A stretch of 64,000 nucleotides of DNA from Amaranthus tricolor (lineage: Eukaryota; Streptophyta; Magnoliopsida; Caryophyllales; Amaranthaceae): contig NC_080060.1 of assembly GCF_026212465.1 (NCBI RefSeq), forward strand, positions 20,928,155-20,992,154, in the 5' to 3' direction. Under the pieces are notes generated by a model, which made no database searches, had not been told where the DNA came from, and worked only from the letters and a program-made list of their open reading frames with translations. Made by a program: the position numbers and the translations under genes. The number at the start of each line of letters is the position of its first letter. The stretch's first letter is position 1. Below, piece after piece: positions 10,050-23,759 of this stretch.

Positions 10050-10600
10050 ATGACAAAGTTTAAGTAATTAGGGTCGACTATTCAGAGTAGTGGGGGTGAT
10101 CGATGGTGATGTAACACATCAAATACAAGCGGGTTTGCTCAAGTGGAGAGCACCCATTAGTGTGTTATGTGATAAGAAGTTTCCCAATAGACTAAAAGGT
10201 AAATTCTACCGAGCTATCATTAGACCTGCACTATCATATGGGATAGAATGTGAGCCTATAAAGAAATTCTTTGAACAAAAGATGGATGTAGCGGGGATGA
10301 GAATGCTGAGGTGGATGTGTGGATACATAAACATAGATAGAATTAGGAACCAATAGTCGAGAGAAAGGTTAGGATCGCTCCTTTGTTGGAAAAATTGCGC
10401 AATAACAAGCTGAGATGGTTTGAACATGTGAAGAGGAAGATTGAAGACGCCCTTATAAGAATGGTGGAAAGCCTAATAGTGGAGGGCAAGATAAGTCGAG
10501 GTAGAGCCAAAACAACGTGGGGGGAGCAAATAAAAATTGACTAGCAGGAGTTGCACCTCTCTAAGGACCAGAACGGTGAAAGAAGTTGCTGGAGGCCAGC
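10050..10600 (+). pseudogene. LINE (L1-type) reverse transcriptase C-terminal remnant
   Basis: The frame 10090-10356 contains QIQAGLLKWRAPISVLCDKK, LKGKFYRAIIRPALSYGIE and KMDVAGMRMLRWMCG, the conserved tail of plant non-LTR retrotransposon reverse transcriptases. After a stop at 10354 the similarity continues in the same order (EKLRNNKLRWFEHVKRK, then SRGRAKTTWGEQI) with further breaks. The polymerase core, endonuclease and ORF1 are missing, as expected of a 5'-truncated insertion. No poly-A tail or target duplication could be identified. Inactive. Confidence 0.85.
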
Positions 10601-11335
10601 GTAGTATCGACATTTTAGACTTCTTATAGTTTTGACCTAACTTTCTTTCTCTTTTAGAGTCTTACTTAATTTTTTTTCTTATTTACTTTATACCTCTCAT
10701 TTGCTGTTGTTATCTTGACTTGATAACAATTTTAGTGTGTGAAGGGAATGACAGGTGTCTTTCCCAAGCATGTTGGGTATCAATCACATTTCTCCTATAT
10801 GATCCTTATCTTTTTGGGGTAAAAATTAAGTGCACGCATTTCTCCGTGCCATCTCTTTGTAAAGGATATATATATATGATATATTCGCTATCTTCTTTTC
10901 CTCCGAGCCTTAACTTATGTAAAATACTAAATTGTTGACTATAACTATAAATAGTTGTAAATCTCAAGAAAAAATACCCCCTAAACAACTTTCTCTTAGC
11001 ATTTGTAATAATCTTGGGGAAAAAGTAAATGTCTTTAATTATTATTCATATTATTACCTTTAATCTGAGCAAGGCTTAAAAATAGTAATTTTACAAGTGG
11101 ATTACCTACCTACCTATAGTATATTTACATAATACCCCTTTGATTTTGCAAAAATCACTATTTTTAGAGGTCTCATCAAATATACAACATTTTTAAACAA
11201 TTCTCTCAATATTTATTTTCTTTTCTTTCCATTTACTTAATCCCACTATTTCCCTTTTTTTACATAACAAAATTTAACTGGCTTTATTCCCATCACAAAT
11301 TGCAACCATTAATTTCCATTCATAAAAGATACTCC
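10601..11335. other. Upstream intergenic region of the PDC gene
   Basis: No gene seen. It holds a LINE-like 3' trailer up to about 10700, AT-rich sequence, and the distal promoter of the pyruvate decarboxylase gene. Confidence 0.5.
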
Positions 11336-11340
11336 CATCA

Positions 11341-11407
11341 AAACCATAACCATAACCGCCCCTTGGTTTAAACTTCCCCTTCACCAAGAAACCATTTCCT
11401 ATATAAA
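11341..11407 (+). promoter_or_regulatory. PDC core promoter with anaerobic-response-like cores
   Basis: AAACCA occurs at 11341-11346 and 11389-11394, its reverse complement TGGTTT at 11364-11369, and GCCCC directly before the latter at 11358-11362. GC-motif plus TGGTTT pairs are the classic anaerobic response element of plant Adh1 and other fermentation genes. A TATA box, CTATATAAA, follows at 11399-11407, with the leader and the ATG at 11546 downstream. Position and spacing fit low-oxygen induction; occupancy is inferred. Confidence 0.65.
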
Positions 11408-11545
11408 CCCTTCTCACAATCATTTCCCTCACATTCCAAATAAATCACACACAAAATTTCAACCCGAATTCAACACAAAAATAACCATATTTTCTCTTTC
11501 TTACAAAAAGATCCATATTTTCTCTCTCTTGCAAAAAACCAAAAA

Positions 11546-13106
11546 ATGGACATAACAATGGGTTCCATGGACACATGCAAACCCATGAGCAACAACATAT
11601 GTTGCCCAGCGAAAAACGGTGACGTCACTCATCTCCAACAATCGGCTCCCCACGCCGCGCCATTAGCTCCACCCGACTCAACACTTGGACGCCACTTAGC
11701 GCGCCGCCTTGTCCAAATCGGCGTGAATGATGTCTTCTCGGTCCCTGGAGACTTCAATTTAACACTCCTTGATCATCTTCTAGCTGAGCCGGGTTTAAAC
11801 TTAGTCGGCTGCTGTAATGAACTTAACGCCGGATATGCAGCCGACGGCTACGCTCGCTCACGTGGAGTCGGCGCGTGTGTTGTTACTTTCACTGTTGGTG
11901 GGTTAAGTGTATTGAATGCTATTGCTGGTGCTTATAGTGAGAATCTTCCAGTAATTTGTATTGTTGGTGGGCCTAACTCGAATGATTATGGTACTAACCG
12001 GATTTTGCATCATACCATCGGGTTACCCGATTTCAGTCAAGAATTAAGATGCTTTCAAACTGTTACTTGTTTTCAGGTATTGTGTAATTTTTTTTTTATT
12101 CCCCCGTTTTTTCTTTTGATTCCGTTTCAGAACACCTTACCACCTTATAAGAATAACAATCAAGTTTTAATAGAAGATTAGTTATTATATATGTTAAATT
12201 TGAAATAATATTTGCATTAATTGATTGATTATAGAAATATTACATTACTTTTAATTAAATTAAATTATTTGTTCATAACCAAATTACAAGTACAATTTGA
12301 TCAATGTAATTATTTTTTTCTATAAAGTTAGCATAAAGCATTGATTATTTAAGTATTTACCGAAATAACATGAAATTTGGAATCTGTAACAAAATTACAA
12401 TTTAGCTCGGTGTAATTAATATGAATATCATTTATTGTTTTGTAATTTAATTTCTCCGTTTTAATTTACTTAAATAAATAGTGTCATTTAATCGAATGTT
12501 GCATATTTAAGAATGAATATGAATATTCTTATCTTTCGTTTGTTTTCGAATTATTATTTAGGATATATCATTATCCTAATTAATACTTTACTTTATTTTC
12601 GTCTATTACGATGTCTTTTTCTTTATTTTTTGTGAATTTTATAGTAAGTTTTTGATGATGAAATTAAAAAAAAATGTAGGCTGTGGTGAATAATCTTGAT
12701 GATGCTCATGAGTTGATTGATACGGCAATTTCGACGGCGTTGAAGGAGAGTAAGCCGGTTTATATTTCTGTCGGTTGTAATTTACCTGCGATCCCACATC
12801 CGACGTTTAGTCGCGAACCGGTGCCGTTTTCGCTTTCCCCCAAGTAAATCCTTTTTTTCTTGGTCTTTTTAATTATGAATTTGGTTTATTTTGTCAGAAA
12901 TATTTTTCTGATATGAAGTTTATTAGTTTTTTGGGATGTAATTCCTTTTGATGCTGCTGGATTGATGTTTTTGATTGATCTCTAAGGGTTCTTTGAATGC
13001 TTACAAAATATCCCTAATTAAATTGGATATTTTCAAATTACCGACATTGTTGTAAGAGATCAAAATGTAGGGGCGGAACAACAATACAATTATTTAGGCT
13101 TTTCTT

Positions 13107-13194
<88 letters not shown>

Positions 13195-16100
13195 AAAAAT
13201 AATTGGGCTAATGATAAGTGATTGTACCAAAATAATATTTATTGGGCAAATATATGATCAAGCATCTTACACATAAGATAACCCCATCTATTAATGAATG
13301 CGTTTCAATCAGTTTTTCAAAATTCATGGGGTCTTCATGAATTTTGTTTCAAAAAATTAATGATGCAACTTATGATGCAGTGTGATTGAGGGAAGAGGGG
13401 AAGATTTTCTGTTATTGGTTTTAGGTTAATGAATGACAGTGATATACAAATAAAATTTGTGAGATACAATCATTATTTTACTTTCTTACTATATTTGATG
13501 TTGCCAGTTTTGTATCATTAAACACCAAGTTTCTGGGTTATCTTCAGTATTATGATCTGATTCTAAAATATTTCGCAAATAATGTTATTTTGCCCAAATA
13601 TGGATAAAAATGAGTGCACTGTTAGTAGAATGTCTGAAATAGTATTAAATTGATTATTGGGTGGAGACTAGGAGTACTCCTTTTTTCTTGTAGTAGTTAT
13701 ATGAAGTTGTGCGGAGAGAATACGTGCTTTTGTGTTCTATTGGATCAACCACAAGTCTACAAGTAGAAATCTTTGTTTTTTGTTTTTAAACTTTTTTTTG
13801 GTTTTAGTAAATAAGTCAAAAAAGATTGAATACAGGGGTGAGAGCTGGTAAAATAGTATGGGGTCATAGCATACTCAATAGAACAGACTGGAGTTAAAAT
13901 ATAATAGCAAATGTAATGAACGGCGACGTTGCAGCATAACATTAAGAATGTTCAGGATTATAAAATGTTGCGAGTGGATTTGGTGCATTTTGTTGGATCC
14001 TAGATCGGATTGCTTCAACAATCTAGTCCGTGCTTTAGGTTCCCATGTGATTTGCCGAGTATCTTCTTTAATTTACCAATAAAATACACTTATTTAAGGT
14101 ACACTTGGTCTAATAGTTTGTGCGTTAGTATCCGTAATGTCCCACACGTGATCTTGTTATGTGCATTACATGTTTATTGTCCATGGTGCTTATTTGGGTT
14201 GGTTTAAAGATACGTCACTTAAAATTTGTTCGGCATTTCTGGTTGAGTTATGTAACGTTTTGATTTTCCTTCCGAAATTGATGTTTATTTAATCAAAATA
14301 ATGCACGCTAAAATGCATTCAATCTATCCTGCGAATGTGACTTAGTATATGTTGTGATAGCCTTGTAGTTGTAACTATTGTCGCTGATCATTAGTGGACC
14401 CAATTGAAGAATGCACCGCAATAGTTAATTTTTAATATAATAAATATACTTAATCTTAGATTCGTTATAGTGTATATGAAATATTAAGTAGAATATCAAG
14501 GGACTAATTCAAAAAGAAAAATGAAAAATATATGTCAATTTATTAATATAGATGTATTTTCAAGTATGAGTGATGAAACAATTGAACAAAGTCTTGAAAA
14601 TTTGTGAACTTGGGGACAACAATTGTAATACTTTACATAAATTTCCTCTCAATAAAATGTAATTTGTAATTTTCACTATATTTCTAAAATTGGTAATGGT
14701 TTTGTGTTGCATGTTACTTATTAAATATTATTGCACCGCCAATGTAAAAATCATGTTGCTGATATAACCTTATTGTTTTTGTTAGTCTATTTTCTATATT
14801 ATATGATCTTCATTCTGCTTTAGATGAATTGTCTTTTGTTAATTTGGCCTTCTTGAAACCAGAAATAATCCTACTGCAAATACATTAAATTTGGTGTTTT
14901 ACATGTGTATTCATGCGATGCAGGTTGAGTAATCAGATGGGCCTTCATGCTGCAGTGGAAGCTGCAGCGGAATTCCTCAATAAGGCTGTGAAGCCAGTCA
15001 TGGTTGGTGGGCCGAAACTGCGTGTTGCAAAAGCTTCTGATGCTTTTGTGGAACTGGCTGATGCCTCGGGTTATGCTTTGGCAGTGATGCCCTCAGCAAA
15101 AGGCCTAGTCCCCGAGCACCATCCACATTTTATTGGGACTTACTGGGGAGCAGTGAGCACTGCTTTTTGTGCTGAAATTGTAGAGTCAGCTGATGCATAC
15201 CTGTTCGCCGGCCCAATTTTCAACGACTACAGCTCAGTTGGCTATTCACTGCTTCTCAAGAGAGAGAAAGCAATCATTGTGCAGCCTGATAGGGTGGTGA
15301 TCGGAAATGGGCCTGCATTCGGCTGTGTCCTGATGAACGACTTCTTAAGGGAGTTGGCTAAAAAGATCAACAAAAATGGCACTGCATTCGAGAATTACAG
15401 CAGGATATTTGTACCCGAAGGAAAGCCTCTCAAATGCGAGCCTAATGAGCCCCTTAGGGTGAATATATTGTTCCAACATATTCAAAATATGTTGACAAGT
15501 GATAACGCTGTGATAGCTGAGACGGGTGACTCATGGTTCAATTGCCAAAAGTTGAAACTGCCTGAGGGTTGTGGGTATGTTTTTTATGCTAACAACTTGT
15601 TTGCTCATTGTCAATTTTGTTTTACCTTTTTTGGAGTATTAATTGATAGATTTGGGTTTTCAGGTATGAGTTTCAGATGCAATACGGATCCATTGGTTGG
15701 TCTGTTGGTGCGACCCTTGGCTACGCCCAAGCTGTTCCAGAGAAGCGTGTTCTCGCGTTCATTGGTGATGGAAGTTTTCAGGTAAAAGCAATCTCTTCAT
15801 TGTTTATTGAAGGCTATATCTGTGTGATCTAGTCAAATCTGGTGGAGGCAACATCCATATCTCTCTTAGTTGTATAAAAATACTAATATATAGAAGTCTC
15901 AAGTTAGCTGAATCTGGTGGAGGCCACATCAATATTTCTCAGTAAAATATATTTTATTTTTGCTTAAGTGCACTTAACCTTTTTTAAGCTGTCTATATCT
16001 GAATAAATATATTTCGGGAATCTTTGTCTCTTTACCTGCTTTTGGTCATGATGATCAGCTAGTATGTTTTTAGTAGACATATTACTACAAAATAGTTTTT

Positions 16101-17035
16101 CAAAAGTGACCATGTTATTGACTAGGAACACTTTTTCTACTGGGGAAACACCTGTTAGGTTTTACTTGAATGTCCAATATAATAGAAAAAATAAATTATG
16201 TTACGAGTTTCAGATTGTAAACAAGTGAACCATTGTGCAAAAGTATGGGTTTGTGGTTGTCTCTGCCTATATTTGGATCGTGGGTAGTTCAAAAACCTTA
16301 GTTATACGGTCGCGATATGGTTATCCGGTTGTTTTTGCACTATGCTTTGAACCAACATTTGGTTTTTCCTTTTTAGTGGGATTTTTGGTTAGCTTTGTGG
16401 ACTGTACATGAGATAGTTTTCGTTCTTGTTCTTAATTCCTGAACCAGAAGTTACTGGGACCTGTAGAACATTTTGTACTCGGAAACGACGAGAATTAAAG
16501 AAATTTTATGTGTATCTTTCTTTTTCTTTCTTTTTTTTCGCTTTTTCTTATCGAAGTTGGTGGGTTTTTTAGGTGACGGCACAAGATGTATCTACTATGC
16601 TGCGATCTGGACAGAAAACTATTATCTTCCTAATCAACAATGGTGGATACACCATCGAGGTTGAGATCCACGACGGTCCCTACAATGTCATCAAGAATTG
16701 GAACTATACTGCACTTGTTGACGCTATGCACAATGGTGAAGGAAAGTGCTGGACTACTAAGGTATTTTTTGTAATTTGGCATGTTTACTTGTTATCTTAC
16801 CTTGCCGTCAATAGTTTTGAATTTTGATTGCTGATATAATCTCGGGTATTAAATCATCTATCAGGTTACAACCGAAGAGCAGCTCGTGGAAGCGATTGAT
16901 ACCGCAACAGGACCGAAAAAGGATTGTTTCTGTTTCATTGAAGTGATAGTGCACAAAGACGATACAAGCAAAGAGCTGCTCGAATGGGGCTCTCGAGTTT
17001 CTGCTGCCAACAGTCGTCCCCCAAACCCTCAGTAG
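11546..17035 (+). CDS. PDC: Pyruvate decarboxylase
   Basis: Exons 11546-12076, 12680-12843, 14924-15574, 15664-15781, 16573-16761 and 16865-17035 join in frame to 607 residues, the usual length of plant PDC; every intron has GT-AG borders. The enzyme converts pyruvate to acetaldehyde and CO2 in the cytosol, the first step of ethanol fermentation. Visible motifs: the N-terminal thiamine-diphosphate domain with catalytic Glu92 ([16 protein letters not shown]), the His155-His156 pair (ILHHTIG), and the C-terminal cofactor motif GDGSFQ (483-488) to NN (510-511), followed by GGYTIE with catalytic Glu517. The ATG at 11546 is the first in the leader; a second Met five codons on is also possible. No frameshift or lost key residue was seen, so it is probably functional. 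Intron 2 is large (2.08 kb) and holds a (TA)n tract. Confidence 0.97.
13109..13192. repeat. (TA)n microsatellite in PDC intron 2
   Basis: About 84 bp of TA repeat within the second intron, flanked by unrelated unique sequence. Confidence 0.97.
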
Positions 17036-17940
17036 ACCACAAACCCACTGTAGACAACTCGAGAAAAACATACTAATTGTCCCAGTTTTTGTTTCTGTTG
17101 TTTTCTGGTTGCATAAAATGTTCTTCAATTGAGTTTATGTTCAATAATCCTTAAGCTTAGCTGTGGTTTAGAAGAAGTATCATGTCTTAATCTTCGGATG
17201 CAGATCGCTTGTACATACTTTTTTTCTTTTTTTTTTTTTTTAATGAGTAGGTGTTGATTCCGCTCTAAAACATTTGATTCCGTGTGTTCTGCTTCAATTT
17301 ATGTGTAATAGCCTAATAGGAATACTTCTCAAAACACACGTATGTTTATGAATTATATTTTCTCTTCATCACTTAACTTGAAATTTTAGCACTTAAATAT
17401 TTAGAAAAAAAGAATAGATTAATAAAATTTCTTAATTATTCTTATTTCTCCGTTATATAAATTCAACCATTAGATTTTAAGCAATGAATATTTTATATTT
17501 TACCATTTTTATGACGTAATGTAGAGTATTTTAACTCATGTCAATGAATATATATGTAAATGTAAGTGTTTGACATGTACTTCATCCAACTTTCTTTCGT
17601 TGGTGGGCATGCGATAATGCAGTCTATCTTGGATAACAAATAGCAGGATTATATATAGGTTGGGTGCCGACTGAGATTTTAAGACTTTTTACGTTTTGTT
17701 TATTTGGACTTTTTTTCCTTTTATTAACTTGTTTTAGGCTTTCGAAATGTGAATGTTTTTTTTTTTTTTTATGTTTGGACATTTAATTTTCTGCTTAATC
17801 TTTTAATTTTTGTTAGATGGTTTCGCTATTAGCATAACACAATTCTTAGTTGTACTATAGTCTGATTCTCTAGTTCTAGTTAATGGTATGGGGGTACCAT
17901 TTGGATTTAACCTAATGCGAATTGTATTCAAGTTGATTTT
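17036..17940. other. PDC 3' UTR and intergenic DNA
   Basis: The first ~200 bp are presumably the 3' UTR (AATAATCC and ATAAAATG-like polyadenylation signals near 17110-17150). Beyond that no gene or clear repeat is seen up to the Copia remnant. Confidence 0.5.
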
Positions 17941-18692
17941 ATCCTAATAAATACAAACATACATACCTAAACGGCTAAACCCTATCATCTTTTCTTGATG
18001 TAGGGTATAGACTAATCGGATAGAGATAATTAATCCATAATTTTCCTCTACTACTATTTTCGACGGTTCTTTGTAAGTCAATTCAAGATTATAATAATCG
18101 ATATAGCTATATCTCACTGTAAGGTCAAACATTCAAATTATTTTGTATATTGTATCCTAGAATATTCATTGGTTGATTAAGAGTTCCTGAATTTGCGTTC
18201 TGTAGGTTTTGATTGTATAAAAATTGCCTAAACCCTTCAAACTTACTTTTAAGAAGGAGAAAGGTAGAGAGAAATAGCACACATGCTTATGAAAAATAAT
18301 GAGCAAAGTGCATCTATTTGTACACAAATGCAACACCTCTTCACATACTCTTTTGATAGTTACATGTAACATTTATATGTAAAAATCAAATGAATTAATT
18401 TGTGATTTATCAAATCATACTAATAACTAAAAATCATACTAATAACTCCTACACTAAATCGTCCAAAACCCATCTTATGCAATTGGTATTGTTTTATCCA
18501 ATCAGTAACTTATATGTGTGACTTCATAGGACCTGATCACAGTAAAAATATACTAATCTAATTAATATACAAATCAAAGTTGGCTTCTAACAAAACACTA
18601 TGATCACCTAATATAATCGAATGTATTAGTCTCTATATTATATCCTATTTTTTACTAGTTACACTTGATTATTAGGACACTTATTTCTTTCA
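17940..18692 (-). mobile_element. Probable 3' LTR of the Copia remnant
   Basis: On the minus strand the purine stretch ATATGTGGGAGAT is followed by TGAAAGAAATAAGTGTCC, a plausible polypurine tract and LTR start just downstream of the RNase H region. The far edge is not resolved because no second LTR is present for comparison; 17940 is only a guess. Confidence 0.45.
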
Positions 18693-21690
18693 ATCTCCCA
18701 CATATCCTAGAACAAGTGTGTAACCTTAAATTACTTAAGTCACTTAATGTCAAAATTTGATAGCATAATGATGACTCGCGTCACCTATACTAATGTTCAA
18801 ATTTATTTCTTGAAATCTGAGTATGAACTATCAAAATAAATAGTTAACTCTTTAATCCATTTGAGCACGACCATGCGTTTTCGGTCTTTACACTTCAAGA
18901 GGCCAAAGACATCAATCCTAATTAATAGGAGGAATTATTCAGTCTTGTATAACCAAAACTCCTACTTCACTTTTAGCAAACCTAAGCATTTCGTTTATAA
19001 CCTTTTTTTATGGCACGACGTTTAAGAATGTCAAATCATACTAATTATTAAATGAGAAATGTGTCAAACTCATGTCAAAGGAATCCATTATATATATCAA
19101 TGAAATTCTTCAAACAAATTGAAGAACACCAAGAAGGTCTATCAAATATGTATCACTATACATATCCATGTAAATGACTAGACATCTCAATGCCCCTATA
19201 GCCCATGAAACTGCGCTATCATTCAACTTACAAACTAGTCCTTTAGAAAATCATTTATGTCCAACTTAACGATTTGGATTAGAGACAAATAATATTTCAA
19301 AATAACTTCAGTTTATTTATAGGATTTCATTCATCAAATCACGTATTTGACAAACCTATTGAATGTTAATAAATTTGGACATTTTATTTGACATTAAGCC
19401 AAAATTAAACAATAACAATTATATTTATTGATAAACATAAACAAACACAACCAATTGTCTTTACATTTGTGACTAATTTTTAGAAAAATAGTACACAACT
19501 AAAGTCACTCTTCTATATGCTTTAGCCCTAAAGCCTTAGTATGACTTTCATGCTTGGGTTGAGAAAAAAGTTTAATTAACGGATCAAAAATATTGTTATA
19601 CGTACTAATTTTACAAATATTCACATGTATTGGATGAACAATCTCATGAATAATGTGAAACTTCCTGAAAATGCGTTTGGATTTTGAATGTGATGGTGGC
19701 TCCTTGCTTTGAGCAATGGCATCTTAACTATCACAATGCAAGACAATCTCATTATTAACACTGGGTACTACTCCTAGATCTGAAATGAATTTCTTTATCC
19801 ATAATGCCTCCTTCGCTGCATCAACAGCTACAATATATTCAGAATCTGCTATTGTGCTTTGCTTTGAACTTTTCTAACTAACAATCCCTCCATTCAAATA
19901 AAAGATGAAACCAGATTGAGATTAAAAGACATCTTTGTTTGTAAACTAGCATCAGTGTAACCTTCCACCCTTAGTTCACTTTCTCCTCCATACACTAAGA
20001 AATGATCCTTAATTATTCTCAAGTACTTTAGGATATTCTTAGCTACATTCCAATGTGCATCACCTAGATTTGATTGGTATCTGCTATACATACGCAATGC
20101 ATATAAAATATCTGGCCAAGTGCAAATCAAGGCATACATAATGGACCCTATTGCTAAAGTATAAGCTATACTACTCATTAGCTTAATCTTATCAATTTCT
20201 AAAGGACATTGAGTCTTGTTTAGCGACCAACAATGTTGCATGGGGAGAAATCCTCTTTTGGAATTTTTCATCTTGAACTTTGTAAGAACCTTATCAATAT
20301 GAGTTCTTTGACTAAGTCTAATCAATCATCTAGACCTAAATTTGTAGATCTTGATCCCCAAAATATACTCAGCTTCTAACATCTTTCATAGAAAAATAAT
20401 TCTTTAGCCATTTCTTGTCGGAGTCAAGCATGGGATTATCGTTTCCTATGAGTAATATGTCATCAACGTATATAAAACTAAGAAGACAATACTATTCCCA
20501 TTAAACTTCTTGTAACAAGGTGCATCTTCATTTTTTAGAAAACCAAAGTTTTTGATTGCCTCATCAAAATGAAGATTACAACTCTGAAATGCTTGCTTCA
20601 ATCCATAAATGGATTTATTAAGCTTGCATACTTTCTTAGGATTTTTTGGATCATGAAAACCTTTTAGTTGTGTCATATACACATCCTCTTCCAAGAAACC
20701 ATTCAAGAGAGCGGTTTACATCCATTTTCCAAATCTCATAATCATAGAAGGCGACAGTCGCTAAGAGTATCCGAATGGATTAAGCATTGCTGCTGGTGAA
20801 AAGGATTCATCAAAGTCAATACCATGAATTCGTTTGTATTCCTTTGCCACTAACCTAGCCTTGAAAACGCTAATGTTTCCATCCTTGATTGTTTTCAATT
20901 TGAAAATCCATTTGCAACCAATAGGTGTTACCCATTGGTAAATCAACCAAGTCTCATACTTGATTTTCAGACATAGATTGCATTTTAGAATTTATGGCTC
21001 CAAGCCATTTAAGAGAGATTTGACTTTCCAAGGAATTTATGTAGCTAGTAGATTCTTCAAGCTCTAAAGTCACTATTTCAGATATTTCACTCAACAAGAA
21101 ATCCACATACTTCTTTGATGGGATTCTTGGTCTCTAGACCAACATGAGGCAGCAACAGGAAAAATATTCTTCTCAACAGTTTGAGAATTTTCGGACGAAC
21201 TAGATTTTAGTGGAGCAATAGTAGGGTGGTGATGGAATCACTTCTTCTAATGTTATGTTGCGTCTTCTGAAAAACTACATCTATTTTGCAGCAGATGAAC
21301 TTTTTTCCACTAGTGTTCCAACACAATGTCATACATAGGAAGAGTATCATTCACATGAAGGATTTCCTCATCCATGGCAATGGCATAAGTACTTTTACTT
21401 TTAATGTAGAGTGATGCACATCCGTTTGTTGCATATATTACTCCCACTTACCTTTTTGAAAATAAAATCTTTTTCCAAGAAAGTACTATCCTTAGCAATA
21501 AACACTTTGTTCTCATGACGGTTGTAGAAGTCATAGCCCCATGTTTCATTATGATAACCTACAAAGAAACATTTATTAGCTTTAGGAGCGACCATGGTCG
21601 GACCCACCTTGAAACAAGGGTTTGCATTTGCAATCCCATCAAAAAAATGAAAAACTATTGCTGCAATGAAGGTTCGAACCCGTGACATAT
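18693..21690 (-). pseudogene. Ty1/Copia pol remnant (integrase end, RT, RNase H)
   Basis: In minus-strand order: the end of integrase at 21688-21401 (NKCFFVGYHNETWGYDFYN), the start of reverse transcriptase at 20946-20761 (GCKWIFKLKTIKDGNISVFK, ARLVAKEY), the RT middle at 20706-20446 (MNGFLEEDVYMTQLKGF, LNKSIYGLKQ), then connection and RNase H at 20325-19620 (YALRMYSRYQSNLGDAHWN, EGYTDAS). The active-site motif YVDD is still encoded at about 20461-20475, but two extra bases just before it shift the frame. Further stops and frameshifts interrupt the rest. Gag, protease, most of integrase and the 5' LTR are absent. Inactive. Confidence 0.9.
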
Positions 21691-21790
21691 TAATATAACA
21701 ACCCGTCTTGTATGAGACCGACTAACGGTGATACGACTTTAAAACAAGAAGCCCACAAGCTAAAAATTTATATTATTGGACTATTTAACC

Positions 21791-22098
<308 letters not shown>

Positions 22099-23526
22099 GC
22101 ATGGCCACGGTCCGGGTTGGGCCGGTTCCGGTTCCATTTGGAACCTGTCGCAACCGGTTCCGGTTCCGGGCAGTTCCAAACGGTTCCTTGGCGGTTCATG
22201 AGGCGGTTCCGGCGGTTCCAATTCACGGGACGGGCGGGTCGGACCATCGGTTCCATTTTTATTTTTTCTTTAAATATTTATATAATATAAAAATACTATA
22301 ATATTGTGGATGTACCTTTGATGATTACTTGATTATTAGCCAAATTCATTGCTTGTCAAGTTGTCATCGTTATTAAAATATTTACTAAAAAGAATGAAAA
22401 AAATAAATTAATAAGAAACGAATCAATGATAATATCGATAAAGATGATTAATAAAAAATGAGGGAGAAAATGGACTTGAACCTAGTACCCAAAGGAATAC
22501 TAAGCTGCCTACGTATCCCGAAGGAATCAAAGCCCACGTAGTTCTTTGTCATACCTTTTATTTTTAGTTGTTGAATTTTGATTTATCGTTGTCCGATTGA
22601 GCCTATTCGTCTTCGTCATCATCATCTGGTAGGTTAGATGCTTCCGCTGACTCTCCTCCTGACGATGATGCAGATGTTTCCATCATCATCCATGGATCAT
22701 CATCATCATCTTGATCATCATCATTCCTTAGTCCTTGTGTTCGAATCTCCGCTTGATCCTAATCTTTCTTGCAAACACATATTTGAATACTACGTGGAGC
22801 AAGATGAGATCTCTTTTCGTCTAAAACTCTTCTACCTGCACTAAAAGCAGACTCCGACGCAATTATAGAAGCAGGAATTGCAAGGATATCCTTTGCAATT
22901 CTCGATAATATGAGAAATTTTACAGATTTTTCTTTCCACCACTCTAAAATATCATAGCTACCTTGGTCAATTTCAAAGTGGTGTTTAAGATTACTATCTA
23001 ATTCTAAATATGAAGTGGAGGAAGAATAAGAAGATGATTCTACAAAACTATCATCTTGGCTCAAAATATTAGCTATTACGGAATTATAATAAGAGGGACG
23101 TGCCGAAACGCTTGCACGCCTAGACGTATCGCGTTTTGGGTTATATACACTAGTATAATAATCATAAAGTTCTGCTAAAAGTTTTTTACAACTTCCAACA
23201 TAATTATGTACATCACTAGGCGGGCGATCTAATGATTGGTAGTAAAATCCAATTATTTTAGTAAGGACTTCAGTTTTAAAACATGGGTCTAAAATGGTTG
23301 CAATTCCATAAATATAAGGAAAATCGGTAAAATATGCCTTCCATTTATCCATCATATCTGCAAGAATCGGCTTTAAATATGGGTTAGTATCATCATGTGT
23401 ATGTTTAAGAAGATGACAAAAAATAGTAATACACTCACTTATTACTAAGTGGACGTTCGGTTCATAAACATATGAAAAAATCTTAGTTGCATGGTCATAC
23501 GCTTCTAATATTTTATGTACACCTAT

Positions 23527-23678
23527 TGTAACAGGCTCAAATTTCTTAATCTTAATCTTCCGATTAATTATTCCGAAATTTCTTTTCGAATTCCTAATCC
23601 TTTAGTTATCTAATTCAAATCACCTTTAATTCCTAAACCTTATTCCGATTTTTGTAATTTCTTCCAAATATTAAACTT

Positions 23679-23759
<81 letters not shown>

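Noticed and set aside
15600..15663. Reading through PDC intron 3 as coding
   Set aside because: The frame is open by chance; GT-AG borders at 15575 and 15663 restore the conserved [17 protein letters not shown] region.
18693..21690. Endogenous pararetrovirus
   Set aside because: Motif order (integrase before RT, YVDD) is that of Copia; no movement or coat protein motif was seen anywhere in the window.
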